DNA of 64,000 bases from Geminicoccaceae bacterium (GTDB lineage: Bacteria > Pseudomonadota > Alphaproteobacteria > Geminicoccales > Geminicoccaceae): assembly GCA_028279345.1 (NCBI GenBank), contig JANQNY010000006.1:162829-226828 (forward strand), written 5' to 3'. The notes under the pieces were generated by a model. It was not told the origin of the DNA, made no database searches, and saw nothing but the letters and a program-made list of their open reading frames with translations. The position numbers were made by a program, and so were the translations under genes. How positions within the stretch are numbered: position 1 is the first letter of the stretch; each line of letters begins with the position of its first letter. Below are positions 8,926-16,237 of this stretch, in pieces.

Positions 8926-9882
8926 TTGTCCGCCTACCTCGTTCGCCGCAGCGCCGAGGCGCTGGTCGCCTTCGTCATCGTCTCGGTGCTGGTCTTTGCG
9001 CTCGTCGGCCTGATGCCGGGGGACCCGCTGGATCTGCAGCTCAAGGGCGACCCGGACATCACCACCGCCGACGTCGAGCGGCTCAAGGCGATCTACGGGC
9101 TCGACCGCCCCTTGTGGGAGCGCTACGCGGCCTGGGCCCGAGGCGCGCTCAGCGGAAATCTGGGCTTCTCGCGTCTCTACGCGCAGCCGGTGACCGCCGT
9201 CTTAGGTGATCCGATCCTCAACACCGTCGTCCTGTTGGGCGCGAGCCTCGTACTCGGTCTCGCGATCGCCCTGCCGCTAGCCGTAGCCGCCGCCGCGCGC
9301 CCCGGCAGTCCGCTCGACCTCGGCATCAACCTCTTCGCCTTCGCCGGCTTCTCCGTGCCGTCCTTCTGGCTGGCGCTCTTGATGATCTTGTTCTTCGCGG
9401 TCGATCTCGGCTGGCTGCCCTCCGGCGGTGTCCACGCGATCGGCGATGACAGCCTGGCGAGCCGGGCGCGCCATCTGGTCCTGCCTGCACTCACGCTGAC
9501 GGTGCTCAGCACCGGCATCTATCTGCGCTTCGCGCGCGGTGCGCTCCTGGAGGTGATCGGCGAGGACTTCATGCGGACGGCCCGAGCGAAGGGGCTCTCG
9601 CACATCGGAGCACTGGTGCACCACGCGCTGCCCAACGCGCTCCTGCCGCTCGTCACGATCGTGGCGCTCCAGCTCGGCACGCTGCTCTCGGGCGCGCTGG
9701 TCGTCGAGGTGGTCTTCGCCTATCGCGGCATGGGCAAGCTCATCTTCGATGCGATCCTCGCCAACGACTACAACCTGGCGATGGCGGCCCTGCTGCTGGC
9801 GACCGCACTGACGCTGATCTGCAATGTCCTCGCCGATGTCGCCTACGGTTGGCTCGACCCGCGGATCCGCTATGGCACCTGA
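8926..9882 (+). CDS. ABC transporter permease, DppB/OppB family
   Basis: The 318-residue inner-membrane permease has six predicted membrane segments. The family's N-terminal helix ends in 'LVFALVGLMPGDPLD', and the cytoplasmic EAA loop reads 'RTARAKGLSHIGALVHHALP' and docks the ATPase. Translation begins at TTG 8926, 6 bp after the binding-protein stop. The last codons overlap the next permease start at 9872. It should form a heterodimeric channel with that second permease. Confidence 0.9.
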   Translation: MSAYLVRRSAEALVAFVIVSVLVFALVGLMPGDPLDLQLKGDPDITTADVERLKAIYGLDRPLWERYAAWARGALSGNLGFSRLYAQPVTAVLGDPILNTVVLLGASLVLGLAIALPLAVAAAARPGSPLDLGINLFAFAGFSVPSFWLALLMILFFAVDLGWLPSGGVHAIGDDSLASRARHLVLPALTLTVLSTGIYLRFARGALLEVIGEDFMRTARAKGLSHIGALVHHALPNALLPLVTIVALQLGTLLSGALVVEVVFAYRGMGKLIFDAILANDYNLAMAALLLATALTLICNVLADVAYGWLDPRIRYGT

Positions 9883-10753
9883 GCTTGCCTTGCGCGTCGG
9901 GCGCAGCCGCCCAGGCTCGCTGATGATCCTTGCCGGCGGCACCCTCGCCTTGCTTGCCGCACTCTGCCTTGCCGCACCTCTGATCGCCGCCTTGCTTGGC
10001 TTGGACGGCACGCAAGTCGACCTCCTGAACCGCTTGGCGCCGCCGGGCGGCGACCACCTGCTCGGCACCGATGAGCTCGGGCGCGACTACCTCATCCGGC
10101 TCCTGGAGGGTGGTCGTGTTTCGCTCCTCGTGGGCCTGGGCGGGGCGCTCGCGGCCGGTGTCATCGGCACGTTCATCGGCGTCGTCAGTGGCTATGCCGG
10201 CGGCCGACTCGATGCCTTCTTGATGCGCCTGACCGACGTCGTCATCGCCTTACCGATCCTGCCCCTGCTCCTCATCGTTGCCGCGGTCGACCTCGGCAAG
10301 CTGGGGCTCGCCACGAACGACGGCGGTGGCGCGCTTCGGATCATCCTCATCGTGGCGCTCTTCGGCTGGACGACGGTCGCCCGCGTCGCCCGCGCCACGA
10401 CGCTCAGCGTGCGTCGACGCACCTACGTGCTCGCCGCCGAAGCCTTGGGCGCTCGGCCGCCGCGGATCGTGGCGTTTCACATCCTGCCGAACGTCGCGGG
10501 ACCGATCATCGTCGCCACCACGCTCACGATCGGAACCGTCGTCCTCACCGAATCGGTCCTCAGCTTTCTGGGCTTGGGCATCCAGCCGCCACTGCCGTCC
10601 TGGGGCAACCTGTTGAGCGGCGCGCAGACCCTGCTCGCGCAGGCCCCGCACCTGGCGGTGCTGCCGGGCCTGGCCATCTTCATCACCGTCGTCGCCTTCA
10701 ACCTCCTGGGCGACGGGCTGCAGGCGCGGCTGGACCGTCGCCGTCGCGCGTAG
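9872..10753 (+). CDS. ABC transporter permease, DppC/OppC family
   Basis: The 293-residue partner permease has an N-terminal membrane helix, then 'LGTDELGRDYLIRLLEGGR', the family hallmark of a DppC-type N-domain. The EAA loop is 'AAEALGARPPRIVAFHILPN', and near the end is 'LGIQPPLPSWGNLLS'. Start chosen at ATG 9872, which overlaps the upstream stop. An in-frame ATG at 9824 would run 59 bp into the first permease. The DppD/DppF-type ATPase genes that usually follow are absent; the next gene is an unrelated P-loop-like protein. Confidence 0.9.
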   Translation: MAPELALRVGRSRPGSLMILAGGTLALLAALCLAAPLIAALLGLDGTQVDLLNRLAPPGGDHLLGTDELGRDYLIRLLEGGRVSLLVGLGGALAAGVIGTFIGVVSGYAGGRLDAFLMRLTDVVIALPILPLLLIVAAVDLGKLGLATNDGGGALRIILIVALFGWTTVARVARATTLSVRRRTYVLAAEALGARPPRIVAFHILPNVAGPIIVATTLTIGTVVLTESVLSFLGLGIQPPLPSWGNLLSGAQTLLAQAPHLAVLPGLAIFITVVAFNLLGDGLQARLDRRRRA

Positions 10754-10846
10754 CCTTGGCTCGCGCTGGGGTTTCGGCATTGACAATCGGTCTACGCAGG
10801 GGGAGCACGGGGCGCGCCAACCCGTTCGCCGGCACGGAGTGACCGC

Positions 10847-11641
10847 GTGTCCAGAGCGCCCAGTCCATGCCCGCCATCGGGCACCCCGATCGACCACCGC
10901 TCTGACGATGCGGCTGGCGGTCCCATGCGGCTGGTCGTCGGCTCGATCGGCCGGGTCATGCGCCGCTCGCGAGACACGCCTCGGATCGACAACGTCGAGC
11001 AGCTCGCCGGTCTGGGCGGTGTGCCGGCCTGGGAGATAGTACCGACGCCGCCTCGTCCAGCCCGCATCCGGAGCAATTGGACCACGCGCGACGGCCTCGC
11101 AATGCTGGTTCAGGAGCTCGAGGGCTGCGATCTGCCCGCGAGGACGCTCGCCGTTGCAAGTGTCGACGGCCGCCTTGCCGCCGCACCAATGGCGATCGCC
11201 TTGGCCCAGGCGTGGAGCCTGGCAGGACCAGCCGTCCTCGCGATCGATCTGACTGCCGATCGACAGGCGCTCCCCGAGCATCTCCGCTTCGCGCACCTGC
11301 CGGCCTTCGACGACCTGCTCGCCGGGCTTGCGCGGTGGAGCGAGGCGCTCCTACCGCTGACCGACTTGGGGCCATGGTTGCTTACCGCCCGCCGCACCGG
11401 CGGTGGCGCGCCGCCATCAGCGTTGACGCCGCTCCTGGCCGAAGCGACGAGGCGCTTCGACCGCGTGCTGGTGGCAACATCGCCGTTGAGCGCGGCGGAC
11501 GGGCGACGTGCAGCGGGGCTCTGTGCCAGGACCCTCGCGCTCGTGCACCGACGGCGAACGGCGACAGCCGATGTCCGAGCCTCGCTCGCCGAGCTCGACG
11601 CGTCAGGTGGCGTTGCCGCCGGCACCCTTCTGGTCGGCTAG
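10847..11641 (+). CDS. BY-kinase/CpsD-like P-loop-fold protein lacking a Walker A motif
   Basis: The 264-residue protein reads like the cytoplasmic domain of bacterial tyrosine autokinases (MinD/ParA fold). A first strand 'TLAVASVDGRLAAAP' leads to the helix 'MAIALAQAWSLAG', then 'AVLAIDLTADRQ' at the Walker A' position, 'FDDLLAGL', and a late strand 'FDRVLVATSPLSAADGRRA' followed by 'TLALVHRRRT'. Where an active enzyme has GEGKTT there is DGRLAA, so nucleotide binding is doubtful. No tyrosine-rich tail is present and no exopolysaccharide genes are nearby. GTG at 10847 has GGAG 7 nt upstream; ATG at 10925 is an alternative start. It precedes comF by 6 bp. The function is unknown and the fold call is by pattern. 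Confidence 0.55.
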   Translation: MSRAPSPCPPSGTPIDHRSDDAAGGPMRLVVGSIGRVMRRSRDTPRIDNVEQLAGLGGVPAWEIVPTPPRPARIRSNWTTRDGLAMLVQELEGCDLPARTLAVASVDGRLAAAPMAIALAQAWSLAGPAVLAIDLTADRQALPEHLRFAHLPAFDDLLAGLARWSEALLPLTDLGPWLLTARRTGGGAPPSALTPLLAEATRRFDRVLVATSPLSAADGRRAAGLCARTLALVHRRRTATADVRASLAELDASGGVAAGTLLVG

Positions 11642-11647
11642 GAAGAG

Positions 11648-12415
11648 ATGATAGCGTTGCGGCCCTCCTGGACGGCGATCGAGCGCTTCGCCACGTCGTT
11701 CGTCGATCTGGCGCTACCGCACCGCTGCGCCATGTGCGGTTCGGTGCTTGGCGCGGAGCGCGGCGTATGCGGCGGCTGCTGGGCACAGCTGAGCTTCATC
11801 GCCGAGCCCGTCTGCTCGGTCTGTGGGCGGCCCCGCACCGTCGATGAGACACCGGTCGACCCTTGTGTGCGCTGCCGCGCGCACCCGCCGCTGTTGCGCC
11901 GCACGCGCGCGGCGCTCGCCTATGACGACGCGAGCCGACGCCTCGTGATCGCCTTCAAGCACCATGCGCGTCTGAGCCTCCGGCCGCTGCTGGTGCGCTG
12001 GCTCCGCCGCGCCGCCGCGGACCTGATCGACGAGGTCGATCTCGTGGCGCCGGTGCCGCTCCACCGCCACCGGCTCCTGCACCGCGGCTACAATCAAGCG
12101 GCGGTTCTCGCGGCACCGCTCGCGGATCGCGCCGCGCACTATGTGCCGGACCTGCTCATCAAGCGCCGCTCGACCCGGCCGCAACAGGGGCTTGGCGCTC
12201 AGGCGCGCGCCAGCAACGTCACGGCGCGGGCGTTCCAGATCAATCCACGCTGGCAGGCGCAGGTCAAAGGGCGCCGCGTGCTACTGGTCGACGACGTCGT
12301 CACCACCGGCGCCACGCTGGACGCCTGCGGCCGGGTCCTTGCGCGCGGCGGCGTCGCCAGCGTCGACGGCGTCTGTTTGGCGCGGGTGACGCGGCCCGAC
12401 CGGCCACCAATATAA
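11648..12415 (+). CDS. comF: ComF family phosphoribosyltransferase-like protein
   Basis: The 255-residue protein has eight cysteines in its first 76 residues (C27, C30, C41, C44, C56, C59, C73, C76), forming an N-terminal double zinc ribbon. Its C-terminal type I phosphoribosyltransferase domain has the PRPP loop 'RVLLVDDVVTTGATLDA'. ComF proteins act with the DNA-uptake machinery during natural transformation, and most proteobacteria keep one even where competence has not been shown. ATG at 11648 lies 6 bp after the previous gene. Downstream grx and DUF1178 follow closely on the same strand, an arrangement common in alphaproteobacteria. Confidence 0.92.
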   Translation: MIALRPSWTAIERFATSFVDLALPHRCAMCGSVLGAERGVCGGCWAQLSFIAEPVCSVCGRPRTVDETPVDPCVRCRAHPPLLRRTRAALAYDDASRRLVIAFKHHARLSLRPLLVRWLRRAAADLIDEVDLVAPVPLHRHRLLHRGYNQAAVLAAPLADRAAHYVPDLLIKRRSTRPQQGLGAQARASNVTARAFQINPRWQAQVKGRRVLLVDDVVTTGATLDACGRVLARGGVASVDGVCLARVTRPDRPPI

Positions 12416-12443
12416 TCCTCAGGTAACGTGCGGAGAACGTCAG

Positions 12444-12716
12444 TTGGCGGCGGTCGAAATCTACACCTCCCCCTTGTGCGGTTACTGCCATGCGGCGAAA
12501 CAGCTGCTCGCGGAAAAGCAGGTCATCTTCGTCGAGGTCGATGTCTGGGCCGAGCCAACGCGCAAGTCCGAGATGATCGAGCGCGCCAACGGCCGGCGCA
12601 CGGTGCCGCAAGTGTTCATCGACGGCGAGGGCATCGGCGGCTATGACGACCTCGCCGAGTTGGCCCGGACGGGCCACCTGGACCGACTGTTGGGCGCGGC
12701 GGAACGGCCCCAGTAG
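12444..12716 (+). CDS. grxC: Glutaredoxin (dithiol, GrxC type)
   Basis: The 90-residue thioredoxin-fold protein has active site C12-G-Y-C15, preceded by 'IYTSP'. The cis-Pro segment 'TVPQVFIDG' and the glutathione-contacting 'GGYDDL' follow. It reduces disulfides and mixed glutathione disulfides with electrons from GSH; glutathione reductase is encoded at 22156. The start is TTG at 12444, and GGAG lies about 9 nt upstream. The stop is 1 nt from the next ATG. In many relatives a nitrilase-family gene sits between grx and DUF1178; it is missing here. Confidence 0.93.
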   Translation: MAAVEIYTSPLCGYCHAAKQLLAEKQVIFVEVDVWAEPTRKSEMIERANGRRTVPQVFIDGEGIGGYDDLAELARTGHLDRLLGAAERPQ

Positions 12717-12717
12717 A

Positions 12718-13125
12718 ATGATCCGATATGCGCTTCGCTGCGCTTGCGGACATGCGTTCGAAGCGTGGTTCAACAACGCCGCGGCCTATGACGAGCAAGA
12801 GCGACGACACCTCATCACCTGTCCGATCTGTAGTGGCTCGGACGTCACCAAGGCGCCGATGGCACCGGCGATCGGGCGAAGCCGGCCATCCGTTGCGCCC
12901 GATCCCGCACAGATGCGGGCGGCGCTGATGCAGTTGAACCGGCACGTCAAACAGCATGCGGAGGCGGTGGGCGAGCGCTTCACGGAGGAGGCACGCGCCA
13001 TTCACCGGGGCGACGCGGCGGAACGGCCGATCTGGGGACAGGCGAGCCCGACGGATGCCAGCGATCTGCGCGACGAGGGGATCGACGTGGTGCCGCTCCC
13101 GGACGTCCCCGATCACGACGCGTGA
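12718..13125 (+). CDS. DUF1178 family protein
   Basis: The 135-residue protein opens with 'MIRYALRCACGHAFEAWF' and has a second CxxC in 'TCPICSGSDV'. Together these form a probable zinc ribbon, the defining feature of DUF1178, whose biochemical role is unknown. The C-terminus is helical and charged, ending in 'DEGIDVVPLPDVPDHDA'. Start at ATG 12718, 1 nt after the grx stop, giving the canonical N-terminus; a frame extending back to 12643 lies inside grx. It ends 3 bp from the convergent ubiG stop. Confidence 0.88.
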   Translation: MIRYALRCACGHAFEAWFNNAAAYDEQERRHLITCPICSGSDVTKAPMAPAIGRSRPSVAPDPAQMRAALMQLNRHVKQHAEAVGERFTEEARAIHRGDAAERPIWGQASPTDASDLRDEGIDVVPLPDVPDHDA

Positions 13126-13128
13126 GGC

Positions 13129-13854
13129 TCAAGACCGCCGGGCGCTGATCATGTAGTTCACCGAGACACGGTCGGTCAGGTGGAACGCGTCGGCCCTGCC
13201 GTCCCACGCGACGCCCTGGAGCCCGGTGACGACGAACCCTGCCCGCCGCAGCCAGCCGGCCAGCTCCGCCGGCCTCACGAAACGCCGCCAATCGTGCGTG
13301 CCGCGCGGCAACCAGCCGAGCACATATTCTGCGGCGACGATCGCCTGCGCGAAGCTCGAGAACGTGCGGTTGACGGTCGTCAGGCAGAGGGTGCCTTCGG
13401 GCGCAACGACCCTTCCGAGGTCTCGAACGAAGGCAGCCTGACCCTCGACATGCTCGATCACCTCCGACGCCACGACTAGATCAAAGCGCTCGCCAGCTGC
13501 CGCGAGCGCGGCCACGCTCTTGTGCAAGTAGGTGATCTGGAGCCCCTGGTCGGCGGCGTGCCGACGGGCGGCATCGAGCGACTCGCCGGCTAGATCGATG
13601 CCGGTCACGTCGGCCCCCAGCCGAGCGAGAGGCTCAGCCAACACGCCACCCCCGCAGCCGACATCGAGCGCGCGCAAGCCCTTGAGCGGCCGCCCGCCCG
13701 TCGGTTCCCGACCGGTGAGCACAGCATCACGGATGAACGCGATGCGCAGCGGATTGAACCGGTGCAGCGGCGCCATCGGTCCGTCCTCGTCCCACCAGTC
13801 GTCGGCAAGAGCATCAAACTTCTCAATTTCCGCCGAATCCGCGGCGCTGCTCAT
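13129..13854 (-). CDS. ubiG: Ubiquinone biosynthesis bifunctional O-methyltransferase
   Basis: This 241-residue class I SAM methyltransferase performs both O-methylations of the quinone ring in ubiquinone synthesis. Diagnostic features are the N-terminal 'FDALADDWWDEDGPMAPLHR' (UbiG-specific W/DxxGxxxxLH), SAM motif I 'LDVGCGGGVLAEPLARLG' and 'ASEVIEHV'. Start at ATG 13854, preceded by GGGGAG; the frame continues upstream to 14067 but crosses the divergent lysC start. A polyprenyl synthase supplying the side chain is encoded at 41108. Confidence 0.93.
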   Translation of the reverse strand: MSSAADSAEIEKFDALADDWWDEDGPMAPLHRFNPLRIAFIRDAVLTGREPTGGRPLKGLRALDVGCGGGVLAEPLARLGADVTGIDLAGESLDAARRHAADQGLQITYLHKSVAALAAAGERFDLVVASEVIEHVEGQAAFVRDLGRVVAPEGTLCLTTVNRTFSSFAQAIVAAEYVLGWLPRGTHDWRRFVRPAELAGWLRRAGFVVTGLQGVAWDGRADAFHLTDRVSVNYMISARRS

Positions 13855-13979
13855 GGGGTACTCCCCGCCAGGTTGTTGCTCGATCGGGTCAGCGCCCGCT
13901 TGCTTCGCAGCGCACAGGGTGGATATGAAGCCCGCGTCGTCAATGCCGCTGGGAAAGCGGCTACCTTGGAAGGGTCGAG

Positions 13980-15203
13980 GTGACACGCACCGTGCAGAAG
14001 TTCGGCGGTACGTCCGTCGCCGACCCGGAGTGCATCCAGAACGCGGCGACACGCGTTCAAGCCGCACTTGCGAACGGCGAACGCGTTGCGGTTGTGGTGT
14101 CCGCGATGGCCGGCCACACCAACCAACTCGTCGACTGGGTCGAGACGCTCGGCGGGCCTCTGGCCGACCGCGCGGAGCACGACGTCGTGGTTGCCGCGGG
14201 CGAGCAGATCACCAGCGGCCTGCTTGCCTTGGCGCTTCGGAACCGTGGCGTGCCCGCGCGCTCGCTCCAGGGCTGGCAGATCGCGGTGCGAACGGACAAC
14301 ACGCACGGTGCGGCGCGCATCAACAGCATCGATACCGAAGCGATCGGCCGGGTTCTCGACGCCGGTAAGGTGGCCGTGGTGCCCGGCTTTCAAGGCCTGG
14401 GCCCCGATGGCCGCGTGACGACGCTAGGCCGCGGTGGCTCCGACACGTCGGCGGTGGCGCTCGCTGCCGCCTTGGCAGCGGCACGGTGCGATATTTTCAC
14501 CGATGTCGCCGGAGTATATACAACCGATCCGCGCATCGTGCCCCGCGCTAGAAAACTGCAGAGTGTGACCTACGAGGAAATGCTCGAAATGGCGTCGCTG
14601 GGCGCGAAAGTTTTGCAGACCCGTTCCGTCGCACTTGCCATGCAGTACAATGTGCCGGTCCAGGTCCTGTCGAGTTTCGATGACGAGCCGGGCACGATGG
14701 TGGTGGCGGATGAGCGCATGATGGAGCACCAGACGGTCGCGGGCATCACCTACAATCGCGACGAAGCCAAGGTGACACTGGTGGGCGTCCGCGATCAGCC
14801 CGGCGTGGCGGCTTCCGTTTTCGGACCGCTCGCCGAGGCGAAGGTCAACGTCGACATGATCGTGCAGAGCGTGTCGCCCGACGGCAGGACGACGGACGTG
14901 ACGTTCACGGTCGCCGCGACCGATCTAAGCCGTGCCAAGGAGATCATCGAACCTCACGCCCGCGACTTGGGCTGCCAGCGCATCGATGCCGATGGCGGCG
15001 TGGTGAAGATCTCGGTCATCGGCGTGGGCATGCGCTCGCACGCGGGCGTCGCGCACCGCATGTTCCAGGTGCTCGGCGAACGCGGCATCAACATCCAGGC
15101 GATCTCCACGTCGGAGATCAAGATCAGCGTTCTGGTTCCGGAAGAGTATACGGAGCTTGCTCTGCGGACACTGCACACGGCCTACGGTCTCGACGCCGAA
15201 TGA
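13980..15203 (+). CDS. lysC: Aspartate kinase
   Basis: The 407-residue monofunctional aspartokinase catalyses the first step to lysine, threonine and methionine. The N-terminus 'VQKFGGTSVADPE' is the kinase signature, 'GRGGSDTSAVALAAALAA' supplies the substrate-binding Ser/Thr loop, and 'CDIFTDVAGVYTTDPRIV' follows. The C-terminal 150 residues hold two ACT domains for feedback inhibition. The start is GTG at 13980 with GGAAGGG 5 nt upstream. Its TGA overlaps the next ATG by 4 bp. The 125-bp gap to divergent ubiG must hold both promoters. Confidence 0.95.
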   Translation: MTRTVQKFGGTSVADPECIQNAATRVQAALANGERVAVVVSAMAGHTNQLVDWVETLGGPLADRAEHDVVVAAGEQITSGLLALALRNRGVPARSLQGWQIAVRTDNTHGAARINSIDTEAIGRVLDAGKVAVVPGFQGLGPDGRVTTLGRGGSDTSAVALAAALAAARCDIFTDVAGVYTTDPRIVPRARKLQSVTYEEMLEMASLGAKVLQTRSVALAMQYNVPVQVLSSFDDEPGTMVVADERMMEHQTVAGITYNRDEAKVTLVGVRDQPGVAASVFGPLAEAKVNVDMIVQSVSPDGRTTDVTFTVAATDLSRAKEIIEPHARDLGCQRIDADGGVVKISVIGVGMRSHAGVAHRMFQVLGERGINIQAISTSEIKISVLVPEEYTELALRTLHTAYGLDAE

Positions 15204-16237
15204 GCGTCAGCGACCCCGTTCGTGGGCGCGCCCGGCTGGCGGCGCTGACCCGTCGCGGCCGCGCCCTCTTGGGCACCGAGATCGCACTCATGGGCGGTGC
15301 GATGACCTGGGTGTCCGAGCGCAATCTCGTCGCCGCCATCTCCGATGCCGGCGCTTTCGGGGTGCTCGCCTGCGGGTCAATGGACCCGGATCGACTGGGC
15401 TTGGAGATCGAGGCGACGCGAGCGCTCACGGAACGGCCCTTCGGCGTCAACTTGATTCTCATGCACCCTGAGCTTGAAGCGCTCATCGCGCGCTGCGTGG
15501 AGCTCGGCGTGAGCCACGTCGTCTTTGCGGGCGGCGTGCCGAGCCGCGAGCACGTCACCCTCGCCAAGCGGGGCGGCGCCAGGGTCATCGCCTTCGCGCC
15601 CTCGGCGGCGATCGGCAGACGACTGGTGCGCGCCGGTGTCGACGGCCTCGTCATCGAGGGCGCCGAAGCGGGCGGCCACATCGGACCCGTGTCGACGAGC
15701 GTGCTCGCCCAGGAGATCCTGCCGGTCATCGACGATGTCCCGGTGTTCGTCGCAGGCGGCATCGGCCACGGCGAGGCGATCGCCGCCTACCTGGCGATGG
15801 GGGGATCGGGCTGCCAGCTCGGCACGCGTTTCGTCTGCGCCGAGGAATCGATCGCGCATCCGCGGTTCAAGGAAGCCTTCATCCGAGGGCAAGCGCGCGA
15901 CGCACAACCTAGCGTGCAGGTGGATCCCGAGTTCAAGGTCATTCCAGTGCGCGCCCTCGCCAATCGGGCCACGGAGCGCTTCCGGGACGCGCAGGTGGAG
16001 ACGATCAGACGCTATCGCGCCGGCGAGCTCGCCCATCACGAGGCAGCACTGGCAATCGAGCACTTCTGGGCGGGCGCGCTGCGCCGGGCCGTGGTCGACG
16101 GCGACGTCGACGAAGGCTCATTAATGGCCGGTCAGTCGGTCGGGATGATCAAAGCGGTGGAGCCGACCGAGGCGATCGTCGACACATTGATTGCGGAGAC
16201 CGTCGCTGCCCTCGGGCGAACGGAAGGCGCTGCGTGA
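15200..16237 (+). CDS. Nitronate monooxygenase / 2-nitropropane dioxygenase-like flavoprotein
   Basis: The 345-residue FMN-dependent TIM-barrel protein has an early 'GGAMTWVSERNLVAAISDAG', the FMN/substrate loop 'EGAEAGGHIGPVST', and 'FVAGGIGHGEAIAAYLAMG' with 'GCQLGTRFVCAEES'. The catalytic His of this class is in the AGGHxG segment. Family members oxidise nitronates or act as enoyl-ACP or 2-ketoacid-related reductases, so the substrate stays open. It is joined to lysC by ATGA and to ptsP by GTGA overlaps, so it is almost certainly translated in the same transcript. Confidence 0.85.
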   Translation: MSVSDPVRGRARLAALTRRGRALLGTEIALMGGAMTWVSERNLVAAISDAGAFGVLACGSMDPDRLGLEIEATRALTERPFGVNLILMHPELEALIARCVELGVSHVVFAGGVPSREHVTLAKRGGARVIAFAPSAAIGRRLVRAGVDGLVIEGAEAGGHIGPVSTSVLAQEILPVIDDVPVFVAGGIGHGEAIAAYLAMGGSGCQLGTRFVCAEESIAHPRFKEAFIRGQARDAQPSVQVDPEFKVIPVRALANRATERFRDAQVETIRRYRAGELAHHEAALAIEHFWAGALRRAVVDGDVDEGSLMAGQSVGMIKAVEPTEAIVDTLIAETVAALGRTEGAA

